A DNA stretch of 13,547 nt. It comes from UBA927 sp964361785. GTDB taxonomy: Bacteria > Patescibacteriota > Microgenomatia > UBA10105 > UBA927. Within the stretch, counting starts at the first letter, position 1, and every line of letters begins with the position of its first letter. The notes beneath the pieces were generated by a model. That model was not told where the DNA came from and did no database searches. It saw only the letters and a list, made by a program, of their open reading frames with translations. Positions 1 through 6,694 of this stretch are shown piece after piece. The stretch is taken from NCBI GenBank assembly GCA_964361785.1, contig CAYIBX010000026.1, positions 1 to 13,547 on the forward strand, read 5' to 3'. Both the position numbers and the translations under genes were made by a program.

Positions 1-522
<522 letters not shown>

Positions 523-741
523 CTGACGTAAGGACGCATTTGACTGCTGTACTTACATCAATAAAAATCCTATCACCATTCGATTGTTAAAGAGCAAATT
601 CTTATTTGCGCTTTAACCCGCCGATAAACGCCCTTCGAGCCGCGCTACGTATAGTAGGTAAGGCGAGAAGTAAGTTGTGGCTGGGTCAAAGAACTTACAA
701 AGAGCGAATCACGTCTCATCGGCGGATGTCCGAAAACGGAC
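523..741 (-). promoter_or_regulatory. rRNA operon leader region
   Basis: This non-coding stretch lies between the terminator of the upstream gene and the 16S 5' end, so it must hold the rRNA promoter and leader. It contains a perfect 7-bp inverted repeat (GTAAGTT 670-676 with AACTTAC 692-698), a 13-bp stem with one mismatch (587-616), a boxA site (584-596), a weaker boxA-like copy (CGCTCTTTGTA, 696-706, minus strand), and a perfect GTCCG-AAAA-CGGAC hairpin (728-741). The best -10 candidate is TACTAT (651-656, minus strand), but I see no convincing -35 at normal spacing, so the promoter is not placed with confidence. No protein gene is supported here. Confidence 0.6.
584..596 (-). promoter_or_regulatory. 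boxA antitermination element of the rRNA leader
   Basis: The minus strand reads TGCTCTTTAACAA, essentially the E. coli rrn boxA that binds NusB-NusE to start antitermination. It lies about 60 nt upstream of the 16S 5' end on the transcribed strand, the expected place. It is almost wholly contained in the 3' arm of the stem-loop at 587-616. Confidence 0.75.
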
Positions 742-768
742 AAAAAAGCCCCGCCATGCGGGGTTTTA
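742..768 (-). terminator. Rho-independent terminator of the PAP2 gene
   Basis: A 6-bp GC stem (749-754 with 758-763, loop of 3) is followed on the minus strand by six T residues (742-747). It lies about 30 nt past the stop of the PAP2 gene and before the rRNA leader, so it would insulate the rRNA promoter. The other side carries only four T residues, so termination is likely stronger on the minus strand. Confidence 0.8.
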
Positions 769-795
769 TAAAACTCCTGAGGCGAAAGCATTTAG

Positions 796-1476
796 TCACT
801 CATGTACTTTCCTATTATAGTGAGGTTTATCCTGGCCGTCAACAGGGGCAAACATCAACACGGCAAATGCAAAGCCACTCGCAAGAAGCGCCCCTCCGAT
901 AACATCAGAAAACCAGTGGTGACCTAAATATATTCTACTTACTGAAACAAACAATACATATGATACCAATAGAATACCCAGCAACAATTTTTTTCGCAAA
1001 AAAAAGAACGACAAGATTGCTAAAAATATTGCCCGCGCTGCATGGCCCGAAGGATAGGAAAATTGTTCGTTTATGTAATTTGCAGGGAAAATACTGGTCG
1101 GAAGTTTGATCATTGAAAACGGGGGCGAAGGATGATGGACGATAGATTTTGCATACAGTTCAATTCCCACAATACACAAAAATGCAATTGGAATACTCAT
1201 GGCATACCAACGATATTTTTTAAATAAAATGATTGTCAAAAATAGTACAACTATACTCGTAAACTCAGGACTCGCAAAAAAAGTCGCTCCTGTCATCATA
1301 GTATCCACAAACGATGTCAGTCGAAGATGTGCTGATTTATCTATTTTTTCCTGCACCTTTACCGTCACCGCAAAATCAAGATTTCGAATAACACTTCGAT
1401 CCTCATATTTTGAAAGAACGACAAACAAAAATAACGATACGAACGAAAGAAACAATAAAATATATTTTTTATTCAT
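796..1476 (-). CDS. PAP2-family membrane phosphatase (possible undecaprenyl-diphosphatase)
   Basis: This 226-residue integral membrane protein belongs to the PAP2 lipid phosphatase superfamily. Motif C2 is YPSGHA (residues 141-146) and motif C3 is SRIYLGHHWFSD (180-191), giving catalytic candidates H145 and H187. Hydrophobic segments lie at about 5-22, 70-85, 92-108, 146-160, 164-180 and 192-210. Motif C1 is unusual: after K110 the segment reads SIVHHPSPP, so the usual Arg of K-x6-R-P is replaced. The family removes phosphate from lipids such as undecaprenyl pyrophosphate on the outer face of the membrane; the substrate here is inferred from the nearby uppP and PBP2 genes. It starts 20 nt after the RNA methylase gene and may share its transcript. 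A TATACG box 5 nt before the ATG could also serve it. The stop is TGA and a terminator follows. Confidence 0.85.
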   Translation of the reverse strand: MNKKYILLFLSFVSLFLFVVLSKYEDRSVIRNLDFAVTVKVQEKIDKSAHLRLTSFVDTMMTGATFFASPEFTSIVVLFLTIILFKKYRWYAMSIPIAFLCIVGIELYAKSIVHHPSPPFSMIKLPTSIFPANYINEQFSYPSGHAARAIFLAILSFFFLRKKLLLGILLVSYVLFVSVSRIYLGHHWFSDVIGGALLASGFAFAVLMFAPVDGQDKPHYNRKVHE

Positions 1477-1496
1477 ACAAACGTATAGAATATCAT

Positions 1497-2057
1497 TTAT
1501 AGTAATGTATTTTTTATTTTTTGCAATTCTTTTTGCCGCATGATTTCGTAGAGAATTATGCCGCTGCAGACCATGACATTTAATGACACATTAATCCCAT
1601 ACATTGGTAACTCTACAATAGTATCAACCATTTCCAACACCTCTTTTGAAACACCAACGGTCTCATTCCCAATCACAATTGCGATTGGGAGTCTATACTT
1701 CACCGATTGAAACGGTATACTTTTTTCATTCTGTTCTATCGCATAAACAAAACCATCCGGATGCGCTTCTTTAAATGTCTCAACTGCCCCAATTGCAGTA
1801 TCTTTATATTCCCAATCCACCAACTGCCATGTATTGATAGATGCTTTTTTGATTCGTGAATTAGGCGGAGTCAACGTCTGTCCGCAAAGATATACTTTCT
1901 CTACCGCCACTGCCTCTGCCAAACGAAAAATAGACCCGACGTTATACGTATCCCAAACGTCATCAACAATAATCGTAATCGGATTTTTCTTCACCGAAGA
2001 CAACATTTCGCTATCAGGTTCAGCGACTCGTAATTGTTTGGCAGTAAGTTTTACCAT
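1497..2057 (-). CDS. SpoU/TrmH-family RNA 2'-O-methyltransferase
   Basis: The 186-residue protein has all three SPOUT motifs. Motif 1 is DTYNVGSIFRLAEA (N39, R45). Motif 2 is IVIGNETVGVS (G130-N131-E132). Motif 3 is LPMYGINVSLNVMV (P151 to N160), which forms the trefoil-knot S-adenosylmethionine site. The family methylates the ribose 2'-OH of tRNA or rRNA; the exact target (for example tRNA Gm18) cannot be told from sequence. It is a compact single-domain form without a separate N-terminal RNA-binding domain. I chose the ATG at 2057 rather than an in-frame ATG at 2084 because a perfect extended -10 (TGGTATAAT) ends 6 nt before it, so the upstream ATG would lie outside the transcript. It is divergent from uppP. 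Confidence 0.88.
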   Translation of the reverse strand: MVKLTAKQLRVAEPDSEMLSSVKKNPITIIVDDVWDTYNVGSIFRLAEAVAVEKVYLCGQTLTPPNSRIKKASINTWQLVDWEYKDTAIGAVETFKEAHPDGFVYAIEQNEKSIPFQSVKYRLPIAIVIGNETVGVSKEVLEMVDTIVELPMYGINVSLNVMVCSGIILYEIMRQKELQKIKNTLL

Positions 2058-2063
2058 ATCCCT

Positions 2064-2069
2064 ATTATA
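2064..2069 (-). promoter_or_regulatory. -10 box of the RNA methylase gene, leaderless arrangement
   Basis: A perfect TATAAT preceded by TGG (extended -10) ends exactly 6 nt before the ATG at 2057, which would put the first transcribed base on the A of the ATG. No -35 is evident. Confidence 0.7.
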
Positions 2070-2078
2070 CCAATCTGC

Positions 2079-2084
2079 TATCAT
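2079..2084 (+). promoter_or_regulatory. -10 box of uppP, leaderless arrangement
   Basis: TATCAT preceded by TGC (extended -10) ends exactly 6 nt before the uppP ATG at 2091. No Shine-Dalgarno sequence lies in the gap (TTACCT). Confidence 0.55.
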
Positions 2085-2090
2085 TTACCT

Positions 2091-2855
2091 ATGACCATTC
2101 TTCATGCAATTATTTTATCCATCATCGAAGGCGTCACTGAATTCTTACCTATTTCATCCACTGGTCATATGATATTGGCGGCGAAGGTATTTAACATTCC
2201 TCAAACCGAATTTACGAAAAGTTTTGAAATCATCATCCAACTTGGCGCAATCCTAGCCGTCGCAACACTCTACACACAAACACTTCTTACCAACAAAAAA
2301 TTATGGACGCCTCTTATCGTCGCGTTTTTACCAACAGCTATCGTAGGATTCACGCTTTACCCATTTATCAAAAGCGTTTTATTGGAAAATTCTATGATTA
2401 CTGCCGCATCACTGTTTCTGGGTGGTCTCGTGCTCATTGTCTTTGAGAAATACCACAAAAAAACTGTTCAAATAACTCCCTCAACCCTCACTCCCAAAAG
2501 CGCATTAACAATCGGACTATTTCAATCAATCTCGATAATTCCCGGCGTTTCTCGCGCAGCAGCAACTATTATCGGCGGGATGCTTACCGGACTATCAAAA
2601 AAAGATGCAGTCGAATTTTCATTTCTTCTGGCACTGCCGACGATGGCAGCTGCGACTTTACTTGACGTGATAAAAAATCGAGAAGTCTTTACTCAGGGAA
2701 ATATCGGCATGTTACTTTTGGGATGTGCTATCGCGTACATCACCGCGTGGATCACCGTCAAAAAATTCCTTACCTACGTGAAGACCCATTCTTTCGCTTC
2801 TTTTGGCGTCTACCGTGTCATCGCGGCCGCGATATTTTGGATGTTCGTCTCCTGA
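2091..2855 (+). CDS. uppP: Undecaprenyl-diphosphatase UppP (BacA)
   Basis: The 254-residue membrane protein matches the UppP/BacA family, which dephosphorylates undecaprenyl pyrophosphate so that the lipid carrier can return to peptidoglycan and glycan synthesis. The first signature runs from E13 through H26 (EGVTEFLPISSTGH). The second is PGVSRAAATI (151-160) with R155 in the place of the essential Arg, followed by FSFLLALP (176-183). Length and hydrophobic profile fit the family. The start at 2091 gives the usual N terminus and sits 6 nt after a -10 box; an in-frame ATG at 2034 would add 19 unrelated residues and lie upstream of that promoter. The last 38 bp overlap the 3' end of the opposing PAP2 gene. 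The stop is TGA. Confidence 0.95.
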   Translation: MTILHAIILSIIEGVTEFLPISSTGHMILAAKVFNIPQTEFTKSFEIIIQLGAILAVATLYTQTLLTNKKLWTPLIVAFLPTAIVGFTLYPFIKSVLLENSMITAASLFLGGLVLIVFEKYHKKTVQITPSTLTPKSALTIGLFQSISIIPGVSRAAATIIGGMLTGLSKKDAVEFSFLLALPTMAAATLLDVIKNREVFTQGNIGMLLLGCAIAYITAWITVKKFLTYVKTHSFASFGVYRVIAAAIFWMFVS

Positions 2856-3378
2856 GAAATAAACTGGCCCATCCAATTCCCCATCCGAGCATTGCACCAA
2901 AAATCACATCGGTCGGATAATGAGCTCCTATATATATCCGAGATAAAGAAATGAAAATGGCTAATACGTAAAAGGTCCAACGAAACGTTGGTTCATACGC
3001 AGACAATACCGTCGCCATCGCAAACGCGATAGTGGCATGACTCGAAGGAAAAGAAAAACTGACCGGATCATTGATTATGCGCCATACACCGATAATGTCT
3101 CCTGGCCTCGGACGCGCTATGAGGGGTTTAAGAAGCAACTCGGCCAAACCCCAACTTGTTATACCTGCAGCGATAACCGGTATAAAAAACCAATGATCTT
3201 TGTGCTCTTCCCGAACAAAGATCCAAAGCGCAAGCAATAACCAAATAATTCCACCTGTTCCTAATCCTGATACGGTAACAGCGATTGTATCAAGTAATAC
3301 CGTGTGAGGTAGGTAATTGATAAAAAGAAAAAGCCTATCATCTAACGTCAGATGGTACGGAACAGGAGGGGTAAACAT
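2818..3378 (-). CDS. PAP2-family membrane phosphatase
   Basis: This 186-residue PAP2 phosphatase has a complete catalytic set: C1 K84-x6-R91-P92 (KPLIARPRP), C2 FPSSHA (110-115, H114) and C3 SRIYIGAHYPTD (146-157, with H153 and D157). Hydrophobic segments lie at about 25-55, 63-82, 115-128, 134-149 and 158-175, ending in a basic tail. It probably dephosphorylates a lipid pyrophosphate such as C55-PP or a phosphatidyl-glycerol phosphate; the substrate is not readable from sequence. It lies 9 bp after the Thr/Pro-rich gene and is likely cotranscribed with it. There is no clear Shine-Dalgarno sequence. Its 3' end overlaps the uppP 3' end tail to tail, so it is antisense to a gene that may share its function. 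Confidence 0.9.
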   Translation of the reverse strand: MFTPPVPYHLTLDDRLFLFINYLPHTVLLDTIAVTVSGLGTGGIIWLLLALWIFVREEHKDHWFFIPVIAAGITSWGLAELLLKPLIARPRPGDIIGVWRIINDPVSFSFPSSHATIAFAMATVLSAYEPTFRWTFYVLAIFISLSRIYIGAHYPTDVIFGAMLGWGIGWASLFLRRRTSKISRPR

Positions 3379-3387
3379 ACAAAATTG

Positions 3388-3729
3388 TTACGGCATCGGC
3401 GTTACGCCTTTCGTCGGAGTCGTCGTAGGAGTTGTCGGAGTTGTCGATAGCGTGGGGGTCGTAGCTATAGTAGGCTTTGGCGTACCAGTGGCAACGACTG
3501 GTTTTTTGGTCGGTGTTGGCTTTTTCGTAATCACTTCTGTAGGAACTGCTGTGGGAGAAGATACGACGACTGGCGTGGGTGAAATAAATATGACACGAAT
3601 GACACTTTCGTCAGGAACCGGAGAAAGTATTTTTCCTCTGGACATAACGACACCAAAGACCACAACGATTAAAATCACGAATCCTGTAATAAGGGTGAGA
3701 GCGGCAATTGTTTTTCGTCTGTCATCCAT
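3388..3729 (-). CDS. Small membrane-anchored Thr/Pro-rich protein, unknown function
   Basis: The 113-residue protein has a charged start (MDDRRK), one strong transmembrane segment (about residues 7-29), and then an extended tail rich in Thr, Pro, Val and Lys with PTPT-, TTPT- and TPT-type repeats up to the C terminus. The likely topology is N-in with the tail outside, forming a flexible stalk or cell-wall spacer that could be O-glycosylated. No enzymatic motif is visible, and low-complexity composition makes homology assignment unsafe. The start is supported by TATTAT ending exactly 6 nt before the ATG. It is followed after 9 bp by a PAP2 phosphatase gene. The tail is encoded by short GTYGGAGT-like DNA repeats (plus-strand reading), so its length could vary between strains. 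Confidence 0.7.
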   Translation of the reverse strand: MDDRRKTIAALTLITGFVILIVVVFGVVMSRGKILSPVPDESVIRVIFISPTPVVVSSPTAVPTEVITKKPTPTKKPVVATGTPKPTIATTPTLSTTPTTPTTTPTKGVTPMP

Positions 3730-3735
3730 ACTTTG

Positions 3736-3741
3736 ATAATA
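3736..3741 (-). promoter_or_regulatory. -10 box of the Thr/Pro-rich gene, leaderless arrangement
   Basis: TATTAT, then CAAAGT, then the ATG at 3729: a 6-nt gap that predicts transcription starting on the start codon. Confidence 0.6.
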
Positions 3742-3775
3742 CTACCAAATATCAAATACTACCAATAATTGTATC

Positions 3776-3803
3776 AAAAAGATCCCTCGATGGTACTCGG
3801 GAT
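3776..3803 (-). terminator. Probable terminator after topA
   Basis: On the minus strand an ATCCC...GGGAT stem (3799-3803 with 3782-3786, 12-nt loop) is followed by C and five T residues (3776-3780), 13 bp past the topA stop. A second perfect hairpin, TGACAT-AAGA-ATGTCA (3803-3818), abuts it and includes the stop codon. The sequence resembles the dispersed GTCAT-CCC-GAG type repeats seen between genes in many bacteria, so it may be a repeat that also serves as terminator. Confidence 0.6.
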
Positions 3804-3815
3804 GACATAAGAATG

Positions 3816-5798
3816 TCACTTTATATCCTCCTTCTTCCACGCCGCAAATGTGCACGTGGGATAGGTACTGCATCCATAAAACTGCTTCCCTCTTTTACTT
3901 TTTTTGACCACCATGTCGCCCCCGCATTTAGGGCACTGCACATCTATTTTTTCTCCATACTGTCTGGTATATGTACAGGTCGGGAAATTTGTACATGCCA
4001 CAAATTTTCCAAACTTGCCTGATCTTATTACCAATGGACTCGTACAATTTGGGCATTTTTCATCAATTGCTTCTTCAGTCAATTTCACCTTTTCTGCCGT
4101 TTCATACGTCGTAGCCAAAATTTTGGCAAATGGCTCATAAAACTCGGCAATCACTGGCTGCCATGCCTTTTCCCCATTGGCAATTGCGTCGAGTTCATCT
4201 TCCATTCGTGCAGTAAACAGCAAATCGATAATGGATGAAAAATATTTTACGAGAAAATCAGTGACCATCATCCCTAGTTCAGTCGGCGCCAACTTTTTTT
4301 CCTCTCGCGTGACATATTGCCTATCTATAATGGTCGAAATAATAGGTGCATACGTACTTGGCCTGCCAATATCTTTTTCTTCAAGTGTTTTCACTAAACT
4401 CGCTTCCGTATATCGAGGAGGAGGATTACTCGTATGCGCAAGAGGGGTAAACGCTTCAAGACGTAACACGTCCCCTACTGCTACATTGGGAATTACTTTA
4501 TCCTCCACCTCGCGACCGATGATGCGCAAATACCCATCAAATTTGATAATTGACCCACTTGTTTCGAATACATATCCGTTGCTACTTTGTATATCTACCG
4601 TTGTCGCATCAAAGACCGCATCACTAGACTGACATGCAACCACCCGTTTCCAAATAAGCTCGTACAGTCGTACATGGTCTCTATTTATATCACCATTGTT
4701 TCCTGTTAATTGTGAACTGTTAACTGTCACACTCGTCGGTCTCACTGCTTCATGCGCTTCTTGTGCTACCTTTGATTTTGTTTTAAATAGTCGTGCTGCC
4801 TTAGGAACATAATCAATGCCATGTGTGGATGAAATAAATTCACGAACTTCTCCGATAAATTTTTCTGCTAAATTCACACTATCTGTCCGATGATACGTTA
4901 TAAACCCTTCTTCATATAATTTTTGCGCCAACTGCATGGTTTTTTTCGATGAAAAATACAGCTTACGACCTGCATCCTGTTGCAGGGTACTCGTCGTATA
5001 CGGAGCAGATGGACTTCTGTGAACTTCTTTTTTATCTACAGACGTAACAGTAAATGGTTTTTGAAAATCCTTAATTAGATCTTTCGCTTGTTGTTCATTT
5101 TGAATTGACGTAACAGTCGTCGTGTACTTTCCATCAAATAAATCAAACGAGAGCATGCTTTCATACTTCACACCATCTTTTGAAACTAACGAGGCAGTAA
5201 TCTGGTTTTCAAATACCCCATCAATAGTAACGTACTCCACACTCTTAAATTTTTCTATTTCCCGTTCACGCTCAACGATAAGTCTCACGGCGACCGACTG
5301 CACACGTCCTGCAGACAACCACCGCTTGGATAACTTTTTCCACAACAACGGAGACAGCTTGTATCCAACCAATCGATCTAAAATTCTTCGTGCTTGCTGT
5401 GCATCAACAAGCGGCAAATCAATCGTTTTCGGATGAAGGAGTGCTTCTTTTATCGCGGTCTCGGTTATTTCATGAAACACAATCCTTGAAAACTTTTTAC
5501 TCGCATCGGTAAGGATCTCCGCCACATGCCATGCAATCGCTTCTCCTTCACGATCTGGGTCTGTCGCCAATATAATCTCGTCCGCTTTTTTAGCAATTTT
5601 TTTCAACACATTGGCGTGCTTTACCTTATCACGAGGAATGATATAACTCGGCAAAAAATCGTGCTCAGTATCGACCCCAAGTGTGCTTTTGGGCAAATCA
5701 CGCACATGCCCCATCGAGGATTCTATATTGTACGCTTTGCCTAAAAATTTGGACAATGTCTTTGCCTTGGTTGGTGATTCTACAATAATTAATTTCAT
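3816..5798 (-). CDS. topA: DNA topoisomerase I (type IA)
   Basis: The 660-residue enzyme relaxes negative supercoils through a transient 5'-phosphotyrosyl break. The Toprim domain opens with IIVESPTKAK (E7) and carries DPDREGEAIAWH (D80, D82, E84) for metal binding. The active-site Tyr is Y302 in FITYHRTDS. Two C-terminal four-Cys zinc ribbons follow, at about 582-608 (CPNC...CTNFPTC) and 622-649 (CPKC...CSTYPTC). It is shorter than E. coli TopA (865) but a normal compact bacterial size. Its ATG overlaps the dprA stop as ATGA, with a purine-rich AGAAGAG upstream; dprA-topA is a conserved pair in many bacteria. An own promoter is also possible (TATTAT at 5808-5813). Residues about 357-372 are a low-complexity segment made by a 7-bp tandem repeat. 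Confidence 0.97.
   Translation of the reverse strand: MKLIIVESPTKAKTLSKFLGKAYNIESSMGHVRDLPKSTLGVDTEHDFLPSYIIPRDKVKHANVLKKIAKKADEIILATDPDREGEAIAWHVAEILTDASKKFSRIVFHEITETAIKEALLHPKTIDLPLVDAQQARRILDRLVGYKLSPLLWKKLSKRWLSAGRVQSVAVRLIVEREREIEKFKSVEYVTIDGVFENQITASLVSKDGVKYESMLSFDLFDGKYTTTVTSIQNEQQAKDLIKDFQKPFTVTSVDKKEVHRSPSAPYTTSTLQQDAGRKLYFSSKKTMQLAQKLYEEGFITYHRTDSVNLAEKFIGEVREFISSTHGIDYVPKAARLFKTKSKVAQEAHEAVRPTSVTVNSSQLTGNNGDINRDHVRLYELIWKRVVACQSSDAVFDATTVDIQSSNGYVFETSGSIIKFDGYLRIIGREVEDKVIPNVAVGDVLRLEAFTPLAHTSNPPPRYTEASLVKTLEEKDIGRPSTYAPIISTIIDRQYVTREEKKLAPTELGMMVTDFLVKYFSSIIDLLFTARMEDELDAIANGEKAWQPVIAEFYEPFAKILATTYETAEKVKLTEEAIDEKCPNCTSPLVIRSGKFGKFVACTNFPTCTYTRQYGEKIDVQCPKCGGDMVVKKSKRGKQFYGCSTYPTCTFAAWKKEDIK
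4699..4726. repeat. 7-bp degenerate tandem repeat inside topA
   Basis: The plus strand reads TTAATTG, TGAACTG, TTAACTG in tandem (4706-4726), preceded by a diverged TTTCCTG. It encodes the segment around VNSSQLTG of TopA, which sits in a variable linker between RPTS and RLYELIW. Confidence 0.6.
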
Positions 5799-6664
5799 AA
5801 CTCTTCTATAATATCACTGGCAGATTCTACCAGCTTTGCTCCATTTTTCAAAAGTTTTGCCGTCCCTTTGCTATACGCACTGGTAATCGGACCGGGCACT
5901 GCAAACACGTCTCTTCCTTGCTCTGCCGCGAATCGTGCAGTAATAAGCGCTCCACTATCAAACGCCCCCTCAGTCACCACAATTCCTCTACTTAATCCAC
6001 TAATAATTCTATTTCTTGTCACAAACAATCCTTTGTCTGGTCGTAATCCTAATGGCATCTCTGAAACAATTGCTCCATGCCCATTTATGATATCGCGATA
6101 CAGTCTAGCATTACTGGCGGGTGCGGAAATGTCAATGCCACACCCCAACACTGCTATTGTTTTTCCTCCTTCATCTATAGCGGTTTGATGTGCCACAGTA
6201 TCTACTCCGTATGCCAATCCCGAAACAATGGTATACCCGGCATTCACCAATTCTTTCGTAATAGTTTTTGTAACTTCTCTACCATACGGTGTCACGTTTC
6301 TTGTTCCGACGATTGCGATAGTTTTTTCTAAATTTATTTTTGTTCCGTGACCCAACACGTATAATACAATCGGCGCATCAGAAATTTCATGCAATCGTTT
6401 GGGATACCGTGGATCATCAAGGGTGAGCGCTGTAACTTTTAGGTCTTCCAATTTCTTCTGATAGCCGCTTATATCAAACTCATGACGAAATTTATCAAAC
6501 GATGCGACGAGTTTATCCCCTAATCCAGTTTTTGAAAGATCAGAAACAGTGGCACTCCACGAAGCCTTTACCGTGCCGAAATACTCACGAAGTAATCGAA
6601 ACCGCACGGGCCCAATGCCAGGAAATACAGAAAATGCTATCCAATAGCTTGATTCTTCATTCAT
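5795..6664 (-). CDS. dprA: DNA-processing protein DprA (Smf)
   Basis: The 289-residue protein matches DprA/Smf, which binds incoming single-stranded DNA during natural transformation and loads RecA. An N-terminal helix-hairpin-helix-like segment (FPGIGPVRFR) is followed by the Rossmann-like core: AIVGTRNVTPYG, VSGLAYGVD, IAVLGCGID, FVTRNRIISGLS and SGALITARFAAEQGRDVFAVPG. The C terminus ends soon after KLVESASDIIEEL, so the winged-helix domain of longer homologues is absent; the length is like that of B. subtilis DprA. I chose the ATG at 6664 over a GTG at 6670 because TATACT ends 8 nt before it, placing the GTG at or before the transcription start. AGGTGA just upstream could act as a Shine-Dalgarno only if transcription starts earlier. 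It overlaps topA by 4 bp. Confidence 0.95.
   Translation of the reverse strand: MNEESSYWIAFSVFPGIGPVRFRLLREYFGTVKASWSATVSDLSKTGLGDKLVASFDKFRHEFDISGYQKKLEDLKVTALTLDDPRYPKRLHEISDAPIVLYVLGHGTKINLEKTIAIVGTRNVTPYGREVTKTITKELVNAGYTIVSGLAYGVDTVAHQTAIDEGGKTIAVLGCGIDISAPASNARLYRDIINGHGAIVSEMPLGLRPDKGLFVTRNRIISGLSRGIVVTEGAFDSGALITARFAAEQGRDVFAVPGPITSAYSKGTAKLLKNGAKLVESASDIIEEL
5808..5813 (-). promoter_or_regulatory. Possible -10 box for topA inside the dprA 3' end
   Basis: TATTAT with a TGA extension (TGATATTAT) ends 9 nt before the topA ATG, which would give a leader of about 3 nt. topA may be read both from here and from dprA. Confidence 0.35.
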
Positions 6665-6672
6665 TTTCACCT

Positions 6673-6680
6673 AGTATAGT
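6673..6680. promoter_or_regulatory. Overlapping divergent -10 boxes for dprA and the epimerase gene
   Basis: The sequence AGTATAGT holds TATACT on the minus strand (6673-6678), 8 nt before the dprA ATG, and TATAGT on the plus strand (6675-6680), 14 nt before the epimerase ATG. One small symmetric core could open for both directions. Confidence 0.5.
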
Positions 6681-6694
6681 CGGTATCTCTCTTT

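Noticed and set aside
651..689. A standard -35/-10 promoter for the rRNA operon using TTGACC and TACTAT (minus strand)
   Set aside because: The spacing is about 27 bp, far beyond 16-18, so I do not call it a promoter.
606..902. Plus-strand frame of 98 codons across the rRNA leader and the PAP2 3' end
   Set aside because: It runs through the rRNA leader hairpins and the terminator, is antisense to a PAP2 gene, and has no recognisable protein features.
3317..3736. Val/Gly-rich plus-strand frame of 139 codons
   Set aside because: It is the mirror of the Thr/Pro-rich gene. The minus-strand frame has a transmembrane anchor, a promoter at the 6-nt distance and a downstream partner; the plus-strand frame has none.
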